Both the position numbers and the translations under genes were made by a program. The notes beneath the pieces were generated by a model. The model saw only the letters and a program-made list of their open reading frames with translations, ran no database searches and had not been told where the DNA came from. A stretch of 64,000 bases of DNA from Polyangiaceae bacterium (lineage in GTDB: Bacteria; Myxococcota_A; Polyangia; Polyangiales; Polyangiaceae), in contig JAHBVX010000014.1 of assembly GCA_019637295.1 (NCBI GenBank), forward strand, positions 62,001 through 126,000, in the 5' to 3' direction. Positions 1 through 8,005 of this stretch are shown here, piece by piece; the first letter of the stretch is position 1, and the number at the start of each line of letters is the position of its first letter.

Positions 1-622
1 CGTCCCGCGACAGCTCGAGCCGATTCTCCGAGCTCTCCATGCGCTCCTGCAGCCAGTGCTTCACGCTCAGATCGTCGATGTGCATGAACTGCACCCCGAT
101 CGAGCGGCAGTAGGTCGCGCGCAGCCGGTCGATGATTTGACGCAGCGTGAGCACCGCCGGGCCAGAGATGGTGCGGCTAGAGAACACCCGGTCCAGATCG
201 TCGTTGGTCAGGCCGTAGAACTGCGGGTCGAGCTCGGGCTGATCGGGCCGGAGCAGGCCGAGGGGATCGATCTGCGCGTTCATGTGGCCGCGCACGCGGT
301 AGGCCCGCACCAGCTGGTCGACGCGATCCTGGCGCACCGCGAGCTCGAAGGGGTCGGCCCCGGCGAGCACCGCCGACGCGCCGTTGCCCGAGGGGCCGGG
401 CGCGCCGTTGCCGCGGGCGGCCGGCACCCGTCCACCGTTGGGATTGAACACGCTGCGCGGCTGGAAGCTGGGGCCGAGCTGCAGCTTTGGCTCCGCGGGA
501 AGCTCCGCGAAGTAGTCGCGCCAGCTCGAGTCGACGGAGCTCGGATCACGCAGGTAGTCGGCGTACAGCGCCTCGACGAACGGGAGATTGCTGGGGTTGG
601 GCCAGCGTTTGGCCTGAGACAT
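1..622 (-). CDS. sucA: 2-oxoglutarate dehydrogenase E1 component, N-terminal part (runs off window)
   Basis: This is the first ~207 residues of the thiamine-diphosphate-dependent E1 subunit, which decarboxylates 2-oxoglutarate in the TCA cycle. The ATG at 622 gives MSQAKRWPNPSNLPFVEALY, followed by the family's N-terminal E2-binding-type helix (FVEALYADYLRDP), an Ala/Gly/Pro linker near residues 65-85, the VRAYRVRGHMNAQIDPLG segment and FYGLTNDDLDRVF. The catalytic domain lies beyond base 1. The gene is in the same direction as the lipoprotein gene ending at 743, with about 120 nt between them and no clear promoter visible. The E1 assignment is confident from these segments; completeness cannot be judged. 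Confidence 0.9.
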   Translation of the reverse strand, partial: MSQAKRWPNPSNLPFVEALYADYLRDPSSVDSSWRDYFAELPAEPKLQLGPSFQPRSVFNPNGGRVPAARGNGAPGPSGNGASAVLAGADPFELAVRQDRVDQLVRAYRVRGHMNAQIDPLGLLRPDQPELDPQFYGLTNDDLDRVFSSRTISGPAVLTLRQIIDRLRATYCRSIGVQFMHIDDLSVKHWLQERMESSENRLELSRD

Positions 623-742
623 GGGGCGCCAATGCTTGTGCTCCGCGGGGTGATGGGGGTCAAGGCCCGCCGCCGCGCACCACGAAAAACGCGCGACGCC
701 GAGGCGCACGGGGTCCTCGGCGGCGGCGGCTCGAGGGACTCG

Positions 743-2500
743 CTACTGCGCCGCGCACTCCGCGGCGTAGTCGCTGCAGCAGTCCCCGTACTGCGAGCAC
801 GCCGCGTCGCACCAGCAATTGCCGCTGGGCGCGGAGCCACCGCACGAAGCACGGCACGACGAGCCCATGGGCGAGTTGGGCGGGACGACGACCAGCTCGC
901 CGTCGTCGCTCGGATCCGCGGGCGGCGGCGCTGCGGGCAGGCGCGTCGCGGACAGGTGCACGCCGTGCCCGACGTACTTCAGCCCGAGCAGGCCGCCCGG
1001 GTGCTTGCCCTGAGCGACGACGTGGAACAGGCTCGGCGGCACGAAGTAGCCGGTGCCCGAGTCGTCTCGCGGACCGGTGACCTTGCGAGCCTGCTCGAGC
1101 AGCGGCTCGATGGCGGCGCGGAACGCGGCGTAGCTGGCGTGGGGCGTCTTGACGACGTTCACGAGCGCGCCGAAGAGCTGCTCCACTGCCTGACGGCGCG
1201 GATCCGACGCGGGCATCTGGTCCATGCTCATGGCCTCGAGGATGCCGGGCTTCATGGCCTCGAGCAGCTGACCTTGCACCGGGGCGAGCTGCTCGCCGAG
1301 CTGCTCGCGCGGCACGTGGGTGCGCAGGAACTGCTCGAGCATGTCCGCCATGGTCATGGGCTTGAAGGCGAGCTTCAGCCGCTCCACGGCCGGATCCGGC
1401 GAGTACGACCACGCGGACTTCAGCGTCTCGGGCGCCAGCGTGAGCTTGACGTACTTGACCTTGTCGTTGTCGTTCATGGTCGTGAACGCGCTGGGCTGAC
1501 CGGCGTTGTGCTTGTCCACCTCGGCCACGAACGCGTCCCACGTCGCCTGGCCCACGAGGGGCACGAAGGTGTCCGCGTTGAGCGGGAAATGCATGCCGGC
1601 GCTCATGCCCAGGAAGGCCAACTCCGCGCAATACACCAGGTTCTTGGGGTCTTCGAAGAACGCCTGGGCGTCCGTGTCGCCGGTGATGGCCTGCACCATC
1701 TTGACCACGTGGGTCTCGAGCCTGCCGATGTCGTGCGCGGCGAGCGGATCGCCGCCGTTGTAGTCGCCGGGGAAGTCGCTGACGGCGTTGAAGGCCGTGA
1801 TCATGGTGCGCAGGTTGTCGTTGAACGCCTTGATCTGATTGGCGTCGAGGTAGCTCGGCCAGGCGGGCTTCAAGAAGATCATGGAGTAGACCTTGTTGCC
1901 GAACAGGCCGCCCTCGTAGTTCTGCGGGTTGTTCAGCGTGATCGCGCCTGGCTGCCCGTCCCGCTCCACACCGACGACGATCTGGATGTGCGTGTCCTGG
2001 AGCTTCACCTGCTCCTTGATGTTCGACTGAATGTCTTGCGGGCTGAGGGTGCGGTGCTCGGGCCTGTGATTCTTCACCGAGATGCCGATCACGCCGGGCG
2101 GAAACGCCTGTGCGATGACGAAGTCCCCGCGGGCGTGGGTGACGCCCGCGGCGTCCACCACGTTGTCGTCGTTGGAGTAGGGGATGACGTTGACCGGCGC
2201 GCCGAACAGGTGAGTGGGCGCGGGGAACTTCACGTCGCCGAGATCCACGAGCACGGTGTAGGCGTCCTCGGCCTTGGTGATGGCGACCGGGCCGGGCCAG
2301 ATGGCGTTGGCCGCGGCGAGATCCATCTGCCACGGGCTGACGAACAGATCCGTGGGGCCATCGCACTTGCCGGTGCAGCCCTTGGGCTTCTCGCGCGGCG
2401 TGTCGCCGCCGGCCGGACCACCCGCCTCGTCCGCGCTGCAGGCGCCTCCGAGCGCCGCAAACAGCCCAATCAACAGCCCCTTGACCAAGAAATGCTTCAT
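743..2500 (-). CDS. Secreted lipoprotein with C-terminal somatomedin-B-like domain
   Basis: A 585-residue protein. The start is ATG 2500 (MKHFLVKGLLIGLFAALGGAC), giving a classic lipoprotein signal with Cys at about 21; a TAGGGT hexamer (2508-2513) 7 nt upstream supports it over the longer in-frame start at 2563. A Gly/Lys/Cys patch (KGCTGKCDGPTD) follows the anchor. Residues ~50-530 match no family I recognise. The last ~40 residues carry eight cysteines in the spacing C-x3-C-GG-x6-C-x-C-D-x2-C-x2-Y-G-D-C-C-x-D-Y-x3-C, the disulphide knot signature of somatomedin B, which in animals binds proteins extracellularly. Inference: a surface or periplasmic binding protein. It sits 66 nt downstream of the TetR gene and may be co-expressed with it. 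Confidence 0.8.
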   Translation of the reverse strand: MKHFLVKGLLIGLFAALGGACSADEAGGPAGGDTPREKPKGCTGKCDGPTDLFVSPWQMDLAAANAIWPGPVAITKAEDAYTVLVDLGDVKFPAPTHLFGAPVNVIPYSNDDNVVDAAGVTHARGDFVIAQAFPPGVIGISVKNHRPEHRTLSPQDIQSNIKEQVKLQDTHIQIVVGVERDGQPGAITLNNPQNYEGGLFGNKVYSMIFLKPAWPSYLDANQIKAFNDNLRTMITAFNAVSDFPGDYNGGDPLAAHDIGRLETHVVKMVQAITGDTDAQAFFEDPKNLVYCAELAFLGMSAGMHFPLNADTFVPLVGQATWDAFVAEVDKHNAGQPSAFTTMNDNDKVKYVKLTLAPETLKSAWSYSPDPAVERLKLAFKPMTMADMLEQFLRTHVPREQLGEQLAPVQGQLLEAMKPGILEAMSMDQMPASDPRRQAVEQLFGALVNVVKTPHASYAAFRAAIEPLLEQARKVTGPRDDSGTGYFVPPSLFHVVAQGKHPGGLLGLKYVGHGVHLSATRLPAAPPPADPSDDGELVVVPPNSPMGSSCRASCGGSAPSGNCWCDAACSQYGDCCSDYAAECAAQ

Positions 2501-2507
2501 GACTCTC

Positions 2508-2513
2508 ACCCTA
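2508..2513 (-). promoter_or_regulatory. Putative -10 box (TAGGGT) for the somatomedin-B lipoprotein
   Basis: On the minus strand TAGGGT ends 7 nt before ATG 2500, so transcription would begin at or next to the start codon (leaderless). No convincing -35 element is visible. Confidence 0.45.
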
Positions 2514-2566
2514 TCCCCCGAAGGAACAGCCTCCCTCTTACGGCAGGGAATCCCGTGGGCCAACCC

Positions 2567-3205
2567 CTATCGGTCGTCGCCGGGTTCGTCGCTGTCGCTG
2601 TCGCTGCCGGCAGCCTCGTCGGCCATGCCCGCCTCGCGCAGCGCGAAGTCCTGCCAGCGGCGCCGGAGCGTCGTGCTCTTGGACAGCTCGGGCACGACGG
2701 TGGCGGCCATGCCAATCGCGGCCAGGAAGGCCTCGGCGCTCGGGGCATCGTCGGGCAGCGCGCTGGGCGACTTCTTGGCGAGACGGCTGAGCCGACCGAT
2801 GATCTGGCGCGCCCCGACGCGAACCGCGTCGAGCTCGTCGTTCGAGAAGGCGGGGCGAGGATCGTGCTGAGCGGGATACAGCAGCGAAAACGCCGCGGGG
2901 CGGTGCTGCGAGAGCCGCACGGGCACGTCGAGCGCCTCCGGAAGGCCCGCAGCCGCCGCCACTCGCTCGGACAGATCCGCAAAGGCGTCCTGCGCCAGCG
3001 CGAGCACGAGCGCCTCGAGCGACTCGAAGTAGCCGTAGACCGTCGCCCGCCCGAGCTCCGCGTGGGCGGCGACCCGCTCGACGCTGAAGGTCGCCCAGCC
3101 ATCCCGCTCCGCGACGGCCCACGCCGCGGTGACGATGTCAGCCCGACGCTGCTCTCGTTCACGCGCGCGACGCTCGGCGATGCCCACGGCGGGATCGAAC
3201 GCCAT
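2567..3205 (-). CDS. TetR/AcrR-family transcriptional regulator
   Basis: 212 residues. The N-terminal helix-turn-helix is typical of TetR: RRADIVTAAWAVAERDGWAT, then FSVERVAAHAELGRATVYGYF at about residues 40-60. The C-terminal ligand domain is divergent and ends in an acidic Asp/Ser-rich tail (SDSDSDEPGDDR). The ATG at 3205 lies 3 nt from a palindrome (3209-3222) that could be its own operator. Its ligand is unknown. The downstream lipoprotein gene, 66 nt away in the same direction, is the most likely target besides itself. Confidence 0.88.
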   Translation of the reverse strand: MAFDPAVGIAERRAREREQRRADIVTAAWAVAERDGWATFSVERVAAHAELGRATVYGYFESLEALVLALAQDAFADLSERVAAAAGLPEALDVPVRLSQHRPAAFSLLYPAQHDPRPAFSNDELDAVRVGARQIIGRLSRLAKKSPSALPDDAPSAEAFLAAIGMAATVVPELSKSTTLRRRWQDFALREAGMADEAAGSDSDSDEPGDDR

Positions 3206-3208
3206 CGG

Positions 3209-3222
3209 TTGACATCCGTCAA
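3209..3222. promoter_or_regulatory. Candidate TetR operator palindrome TTGACATCCGTCAA
   Basis: A 5-bp perfect inverted repeat (TTGAC, 4-nt spacer, GTCAA) lies directly before the TetR start codon at 3205. Autoregulation through such a site is usual for the family; the assignment is inference from position and symmetry only. Confidence 0.4.
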
Positions 3223-3273
3223 GTCACTCGCGGCGGTGTAGGTGCAATCGCCGGGTCGGTCAGAGTTGGTCAG

Positions 3274-4746
3274 TCACTGCTCGGGAGGCGTCCCGCGGTA
3301 GGGGTTGGATGTGGTGATGCCGCCGCCGGCTGGGGGAGCGGGGACTGGCGGCGGCGGCGTGGTGGTCGGCGTCACGGCGGGCGTCGGCCGAGGCGCGGGG
3401 CGACGCGCAGCAGCGCCGGCAGGCGGGGCGGACAGAGCAGTGGGCGCGGCGTCGGCCGCGGGCTCGGCGGTCGCGACTTCGCGAGGGCTCTCGGGCGCGA
3501 GGGACGCGCTCGCAGTGGGCGACGCCTCCGCGACCTGCGACGCATCGGCCCTTGGCGCTCGGCGCAGCCAGGCGCTCACGGACAGCGCTCCAGCGACCGC
3601 AGCGACGGCGAGCCCGGCGATCACCCAGCCCGTGCGGCGCGGAGCGAGCGGCAGCGGGAGCGTCTCGCGAGTGGCGGAACGCGCGACCGCGCGCGCCGGC
3701 GACCTGGCCAGCGGCTTCCTGGTCGAGAGCAGCAGCGGCTCGTGCGCCGTCGCGCCTCGAGTGGCGCGGTGCTCGAGCAGCTCGGCGACGTGCTGGCGGC
3801 GCCGATCGAGATCGACGCGGCAGAGCGAGTCGACGACCGCGGCGACCTCGCGGTGCGTCGCGAGCCAGCCAGTCTCGCGCCCGATGCGCTCGATGGCGTC
3901 GCTCATCTCCTGCGCGGACTGGAAGCGCTCGGTCCGGTCCGGATGGCACGCGGAGGCGATCAGTGCGTCGATCTGGGGAGGGATCTCGAGCACGGTGCTG
4001 AGTCGGGGCACGCCGTCGACGATGCAGCGCGTGACCATCGTGGCCTCGTCCGCGTCTTCCCAGGGGGTGCTGCCCACGAGCGCGGCCCACAGCGACACGC
4101 CGAGCGAGTAGATGTCGAACTCCCGACCCACCGCCTCGCGACGCAGGTACTCCGGTGGAACATAGGCCAGCTTGCCCACCAGGTAGTTCCGATCCGTCAG
4201 CGCCGCGCCGAGTGCGCTCTTGGCGATACCGAAGTCCGCCACGCGAGTCACGCCGTCCACACCGACGAGCAGGTTCTGGACGGAGATGTCGCGGTGCAAG
4301 ATCTCGAGTGGTCGGCCCGAGTTGTCCCGAGCCGAGTGGATGGCGTGCAGGCCTGCGAGCGCGTCGAGCCCGAGTCGCAAGACGATGGGCGGCTCGAGGC
4401 GCTGTTGGCGCAGCGCCGCGCGATCGACGAGCTCCTCGACGCTGGCGCCCTCCACGTAGTCGAGCACCAAGAAGTGTCCAATGTCGTCTTCACCCACCAG
4501 CAGCGTCGAGACGACGTTGGCATGGCGCACATGCGCGGCCAGGTTGGCTTCGTCTCGAAAGCGCTGTAGCGACTGTGGGTTGTCGAGCAGGTGGGCGTGC
4601 AGGCGCTTGAGCACGACCAGCCGCTCGAAGCCGCCGGGCCCGACGGCGCGCGCGAGAAACGCCGCGCCCATGCCGCCGCTGCCGAGCGGAGCGAGCGTCT
4701 CGAAGGCGCCCAGGGCGGTGGAGAGCGGCTCGTCGTCGGCGACCAT
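3274..4746 (-). CDS. Transmembrane Ser/Thr protein kinase (Hanks type)
   Basis: 490 residues from ATG 4746 (MVADDEPLSTALGAFETLAP). The kinase domain spans ~14-290: glycine loop GSGGMG (22-27), ATP lysine K47 in VVLKRL, catalytic loop HRDISVQN with D153, and DFG at 171. The loop carries ISVQ where most kinases have LKPE. A single membrane segment lies at ~374-394, followed by an Ala/Pro/Thr-rich tail of ~95 residues that would be outside the cytoplasm and has no recognisable sensor fold. The gene begins 4 nt after the stop of the PEGA/TPR protein (4751-5710), so the two form a transcriptional pair. A longer frame extends upstream but overlaps that gene and lacks kinase features. Confidence 0.9.
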   Translation of the reverse strand: MVADDEPLSTALGAFETLAPLGSGGMGAAFLARAVGPGGFERLVVLKRLHAHLLDNPQSLQRFRDEANLAAHVRHANVVSTLLVGEDDIGHFLVLDYVEGASVEELVDRAALRQQRLEPPIVLRLGLDALAGLHAIHSARDNSGRPLEILHRDISVQNLLVGVDGVTRVADFGIAKSALGAALTDRNYLVGKLAYVPPEYLRREAVGREFDIYSLGVSLWAALVGSTPWEDADEATMVTRCIVDGVPRLSTVLEIPPQIDALIASACHPDRTERFQSAQEMSDAIERIGRETGWLATHREVAAVVDSLCRVDLDRRRQHVAELLEHRATRGATAHEPLLLSTRKPLARSPARAVARSATRETLPLPLAPRRTGWVIAGLAVAAVAGALSVSAWLRRAPRADASQVAEASPTASASLAPESPREVATAEPAADAAPTALSAPPAGAAARRPAPRPTPAVTPTTTPPPPVPAPPAGGGITTSNPYRGTPPEQ

Positions 4747-4750
4747 GGGC

Positions 4751-5710
4751 TCAGAACCGGCGCGTCCAGGTGAGCCGAGCACCGCCCGGATGGGGGGCGA
4801 GGGCCGCGGAGTCGCTGCCCCAGTCGACCAGCGAGAGACCCGCCAGCACCGTCGCTCCGGTGACGAGCACCGTGCCCGCGAGCAGCACGTCCGTGCGCAC
4901 GACGCGACCCTCGACGGCGTCCACCTGCTTCGTCGTGGGAGCAGCGCCGAGCTCCCGCTTCTTGGCCAGAGTGTCGAGCCCCGACCAGGTCGTGAGCCCC
5001 GCCAGCACGACGCTCGCGCCCACTCCGACGTAGAACACCGTGGGTGACAGCGGACGCGAGCGCGATGGTCCTCGGTCTCGGGCCTCGGGCTCGGGCTCGA
5101 GCGCCGGGCGCGCCGCAGCAGCAGGCGGACCACCCGTGCGCTGCACGGTGGTCGCGCGCGGCTGGGTCCCCTGCTCGACCCAGTGCAAGACGACGCGATA
5201 GCGCGCCCCGACGTCGAGCTTGAGGTTCTCTTCGACGCGGGCACCCGCGGCGCCGAGAGCCTCGAAGCGGTGAGTGCCCGGCAGCAGGTAGCGCTCACCC
5301 GCGATCACCTCGGTACCATCGACGCGCAGCGCGCAGGGCGTGGGCTGACACGACAGCTCCACCAAGCTGAGCTTCTGCGCCGCGACACGCAGCGCCTGGC
5401 GGGCCCGCGCGGCGAGCTCCGGGCTCGTGTCCTCCCGCGAAGTCGCCCGCTCCGCGGCCTCGACCACCAGCAAGTGCTCCCCGGCGCGCTCGGCCGCGAC
5501 CAACGCATTGGACAGGGCGTCGGGGTTGGGCACCGCGGCGTCAGCCAGCAGAAACGCGCGGGCCGCCGCGGCGTAGTCCGCCTTCTCGAACGCGGCGACA
5601 CCCCTGTCGAACGCCGACGCCGCGGAGACCTTGGAGTCCGTGGCTTGACCGTGGGCGCTCTGCGTCGCGAAAAGTGCGATGATCGCCAGGGCTCGTGTCA
5701 GCTTGCACAT
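4751..5710 (-). CDS. TPR/PEGA-type membrane protein, partner of the adjacent Ser/Thr kinase
   Basis: 319 residues. It has a signal peptide (MCKLTRALAIIALFATQSAHG), a TPR-like helical region (~30-110: FDRGVAAFEKADYAAAARAF), and a PEGA-like beta segment (~113-170) with the Cys pair LSCQPTPCALRVDG. After a Pro/Arg-rich linker come two C-terminal hydrophobic segments flanking the loop LDTLAKKRELGAAPTTKQVD. The same architecture recurs in the gene at 47495-48466, also beside a kinase. Inference: an envelope protein that works with, or is phosphorylated by, the kinase encoded 4 nt downstream. Its start codon overlaps, on the opposite strand, an ATG (5709) that I reject as the start of the next gene. 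Confidence 0.78.
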   Translation of the reverse strand: MCKLTRALAIIALFATQSAHGQATDSKVSAASAFDRGVAAFEKADYAAAARAFLLADAAVPNPDALSNALVAAERAGEHLLVVEAAERATSREDTSPELAARARQALRVAAQKLSLVELSCQPTPCALRVDGTEVIAGERYLLPGTHRFEALGAAGARVEENLKLDVGARYRVVLHWVEQGTQPRATTVQRTGGPPAAAARPALEPEPEARDRGPSRSRPLSPTVFYVGVGASVVLAGLTTWSGLDTLAKKRELGAAPTTKQVDAVEGRVVRTDVLLAGTVLVTGATVLAGLSLVDWGSDSAALAPHPGGARLTWTRRF

Positions 5711-5714
5711 GCGC

Positions 5715-5720
5715 TACGCT
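5715..5720 (+). promoter_or_regulatory. Putative -10 box (TACGCT) for the Cys-rich lipoprotein
   Basis: TACGCT ends 6 nt before GTG 5727, at the right distance for transcription to start on the GTG itself. It is the main reason for choosing GTG 5727 over ATG 5709. Confidence 0.45.
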
Positions 5721-5726
5721 CTCACT

Positions 5727-6326
5727 GTGACTCGACACTACCCCTCTTGGCTAGTCGCCTCCGCGCTGTTCGGGTTCGTTGGGTGCGCCCTGGTCGTGGG
5801 GGACTTGCCCGAGGGTCGCGATCCGAACGCCGCCAGCGGCGGGGCGAGCGGCAGCGGGGCCGCGAGCGCGGGCGGCGGCGGGGGAGCGGACGGCAGCGCG
5901 GGAGCAGCCGGCGCCGACGCGAGCGCGAGCGGTGGCGCGGGAGGCGTGAGCGCGGACTCGGGCGCCGGCGGCTCCAGCGCGGACGCCGCCGACGGCGCGT
6001 GCTGCGACTGCGACGGTGACGGCGAGAACGGTCCGCAGTGCGAAGGCAAGGACTGCGACGACGCAGATCCCAACGTATTCAGCACGCAGAAGAAGTACTT
6101 CACGACGCCGAGCAAGACGCAGGGCTACGACTACGACTGCAACCAGAGCATCGAGCCCGAGCACGGTCAGGTCGGCTGCACCCTGGGCTTGTGCAACCCG
6201 AACAACAAGGCCTTCTTGAACACGCCGCCTCCGTGTGGCCAGACGGGCGATTTCGGCCACTGCACGTTCTTGTCGGTGACCTGCAACAAGGTGAAGGAAG
6301 AGAACAAGACGCAGGCCTGCCGTTGA
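5727..6326 (+). CDS. Small Cys-rich lipoprotein with Gly/Ala/Ser linker
   Basis: 199 residues from GTG 5727 (MTRHYPSWLVASALFGFVGC), which gives a compact lipoprotein signal with the lipidated Cys at 20. Residues ~32-95 are a low-complexity Ala/Gly/Ser/Asp linker. The C-terminal ~100 residues contain about ten cysteines and the calcium-loop-like CDCDGDGENGPQCEGKDCDD followed by DADPNVF and YDYDCNQS, a pattern shared with myxobacterial MopE-like 'DxDxDG' metal-binding motifs. Function unknown; probably a surface-exposed, metal-binding anchored domain. An alternative ATG at 5709 would overlap the divergent gene's start codon. Confidence 0.72.
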   Translation: MTRHYPSWLVASALFGFVGCALVVGDLPEGRDPNAASGGASGSGAASAGGGGGADGSAGAAGADASASGGAGGVSADSGAGGSSADAADGACCDCDGDGENGPQCEGKDCDDADPNVFSTQKKYFTTPSKTQGYDYDCNQSIEPEHGQVGCTLGLCNPNNKAFLNTPPPCGQTGDFGHCTFLSVTCNKVKEENKTQACR

Positions 6327-6357
6327 CGCGCACGGCCCGCGACGCCATGCGCGCGAC

Positions 6358-8004
6358 ATGCGATCCCTCGATGAGCTGACCGGCGAGCTCGGACTCGGCG
6401 CCGAAGACTGGGTGCCCCAGGGCAGGCACGTGGCGAAGATCAGCCGCGCCGCGGACGCGCCGGGGCGCGCCAAGTACGTCGCGGTCACCGCCATCACCCC
6501 GACCCCCGCGGGCGAAGGCAAGACGGTCACCGCCGTCGGCCTGGCCATGGCTCTCTGCCGCCGGGGTCGCCGCGCGGTGGCCACGTTGCGCGAGCCGTCC
6601 CTAGCGCCAGTGCTCGGGGTCAAGGGCGGAGGCGCGGGCGGGGGGCGCGCGACCCTCGAGCCCTTCGACGAGATCAACCTCGGACTCACCGGTGATCTGC
6701 ACGCCGTCGCCGCCGCCAACAACCTGCTCGCCGCGGTGATCGACGATCACCTGCACCGAGAGCGCAGCCCGCGCCTCGATTCGGCGAGCGTGCAATGGAA
6801 GCGCGTCGTCGACGTCGGTGATCGCGCCCTCGCGCACGTGACCGTGGGTCTAGGCGGCAGCGCGTTCGGCCCCCCACGGGAGACGGGGTTCGAGCTGACT
6901 GCGGCGAGCGAGGTCATGGCGCTCCTCGCGTTGGCCCGCGATGCGCAGGACCTACGCGCTCGACTCGGGGCCATCGTCGTCGGCAGCGCAGCAGACGAGC
7001 TGCGGGTCACCGCCGAAGCCCTCGGCGCCGCCGGCGCCATGGCCGTGCTGTTGAAGCGAGCGCTGTCCCCCAACCTGGTCCAGACCTGCGAAGGCACGGC
7101 CGCGTTGGTGCACACGGGGCCCTTCGCGAACATCGCCCATGGCAACAGCTCCGTCGTCGCCGATCGCCTCGCGAGTCAGCTGGCTGACTACGTGGTGACC
7201 GAGGGCGGCTTCGGCGCTGACATGGGGGCCGAGAAGCTGTTTCACATCAAGTGCCGAGCCAGCGGCCTGGTGCCGGACGCGGCGGTGCTCGTGTGCACCG
7301 TGCGCGCGCTGAAGGTGCACAGCGGGCGCTTCGACGTTCGCCCGGGCAAGGCGCTGCCCGCCGCGCTGCTCGAGCGAGACCTGGATGCCGTGCGGGCCGG
7401 CGCGGACAACCTGCGGGCACACCTCGACGTGCTCGCGGCCTTCGGCGTCCCCGCGGTCGTGGCCATCAACGTGTTCCCCTCGGACACCCGAGCCGAGCTG
7501 GACCTGGTCGCCGAGCTGGCGCGAGACGCGGGCGCCTTCGCCGTCGCGGAGAGCGACGTGTTCGCGCGGGGCTCCGAGGGAGGCCTGGCGCTGGCCGATG
7601 CGGTCATCGCGGCGGCCGAGGCGCCGAGCGGGCTCCGGATGCTGTACGAGCTGGGGTCGTCAATCGAAGACAAGCTCACGGTGCTGGCCACGCGGCTGTA
7701 TGGCGCCGCGAGCGTCGAGCTGGCGCCCGAGGCGCGCGCGTCGCTGGCGCGCATCGACGCCCTGGGCGGCGGTCACCTGCCGGTGTGCGTGGCCAAGACC
7801 CAGTACTCGCTCTCCCACGATCCGAAGCTGCTCGGCCGGCCCACGGGCTTCGTCTTTCCAGTCCGCGATCTCAGGCTCTCTGCCGGCGCGGGCTTCGTCT
7901 ACGCGCTGGCAGGCAGCATTCGCACCCTCCCTGGTCTGCCGCCGAACCCAGCGCTGCGCCGCCTGGACCTGGCCCCCGACGGCACCATCCGTGGCCTGAG
8001 TTGA
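6358..8004 (+). CDS. fhs: Formate-tetrahydrofolate ligase
   Basis: 548 residues, the usual length for Fhs. It makes 10-formyl-tetrahydrofolate from formate, ATP and tetrahydrofolate in one-carbon metabolism. Visible landmarks are the P-loop TPTPAGEGKT (near 50-58), the REPSLAPVLGVKGGGAGGG segment, the substrate region FDEINLGLTGDLHA, TEGGFGADMGAEKL and the C-terminal VCVAKTQYSLSHDPKLLGRP. All are well conserved, so an active enzyme is expected. It follows the lipoprotein gene by 31 nt and ends 1 nt before the convergent TetR gene. The start MRSLDELTGELGL is the first that fits the family; a slightly earlier ATG exists. Confidence 0.95.
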   Translation: MRSLDELTGELGLGAEDWVPQGRHVAKISRAADAPGRAKYVAVTAITPTPAGEGKTVTAVGLAMALCRRGRRAVATLREPSLAPVLGVKGGGAGGGRATLEPFDEINLGLTGDLHAVAAANNLLAAVIDDHLHRERSPRLDSASVQWKRVVDVGDRALAHVTVGLGGSAFGPPRETGFELTAASEVMALLALARDAQDLRARLGAIVVGSAADELRVTAEALGAAGAMAVLLKRALSPNLVQTCEGTAALVHTGPFANIAHGNSSVVADRLASQLADYVVTEGGFGADMGAEKLFHIKCRASGLVPDAAVLVCTVRALKVHSGRFDVRPGKALPAALLERDLDAVRAGADNLRAHLDVLAAFGVPAVVAINVFPSDTRAELDLVAELARDAGAFAVAESDVFARGSEGGLALADAVIAAAEAPSGLRMLYELGSSIEDKLTVLATRLYGAASVELAPEARASLARIDALGGGHLPVCVAKTQYSLSHDPKLLGRPTGFVFPVRDLRLSAGAGFVYALAGSIRTLPGLPPNPALRRLDLAPDGTIRGLS

Positions 8005-8005
8005 A

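Noticed and set aside
56-3241. Very long open frame on the + strand (over 1000 codons) across the first three genes
   Set aside because: It is antisense to sucA, the lipoprotein and TetR genes, has Arg/Ala/Gly/His-rich low-information sequence, and reflects the stop-poor frames expected in DNA of this GC content.
4747-5298. N-terminal extension of the first Ser/Thr kinase by 184 codons
   Set aside because: It runs through the PEGA/TPR gene in another frame and encodes only Arg/Ser/Pro-rich sequence; kinase homology begins just after ATG 4746.
5709-5726. ATG start for the Cys-rich lipoprotein overlapping the divergent gene's ATG
   Set aside because: Starting at GTG 5727 gives a cleaner signal peptide and the correct distance from the TACGCT box; the ATG shares its bases with the start codon on the other strand.
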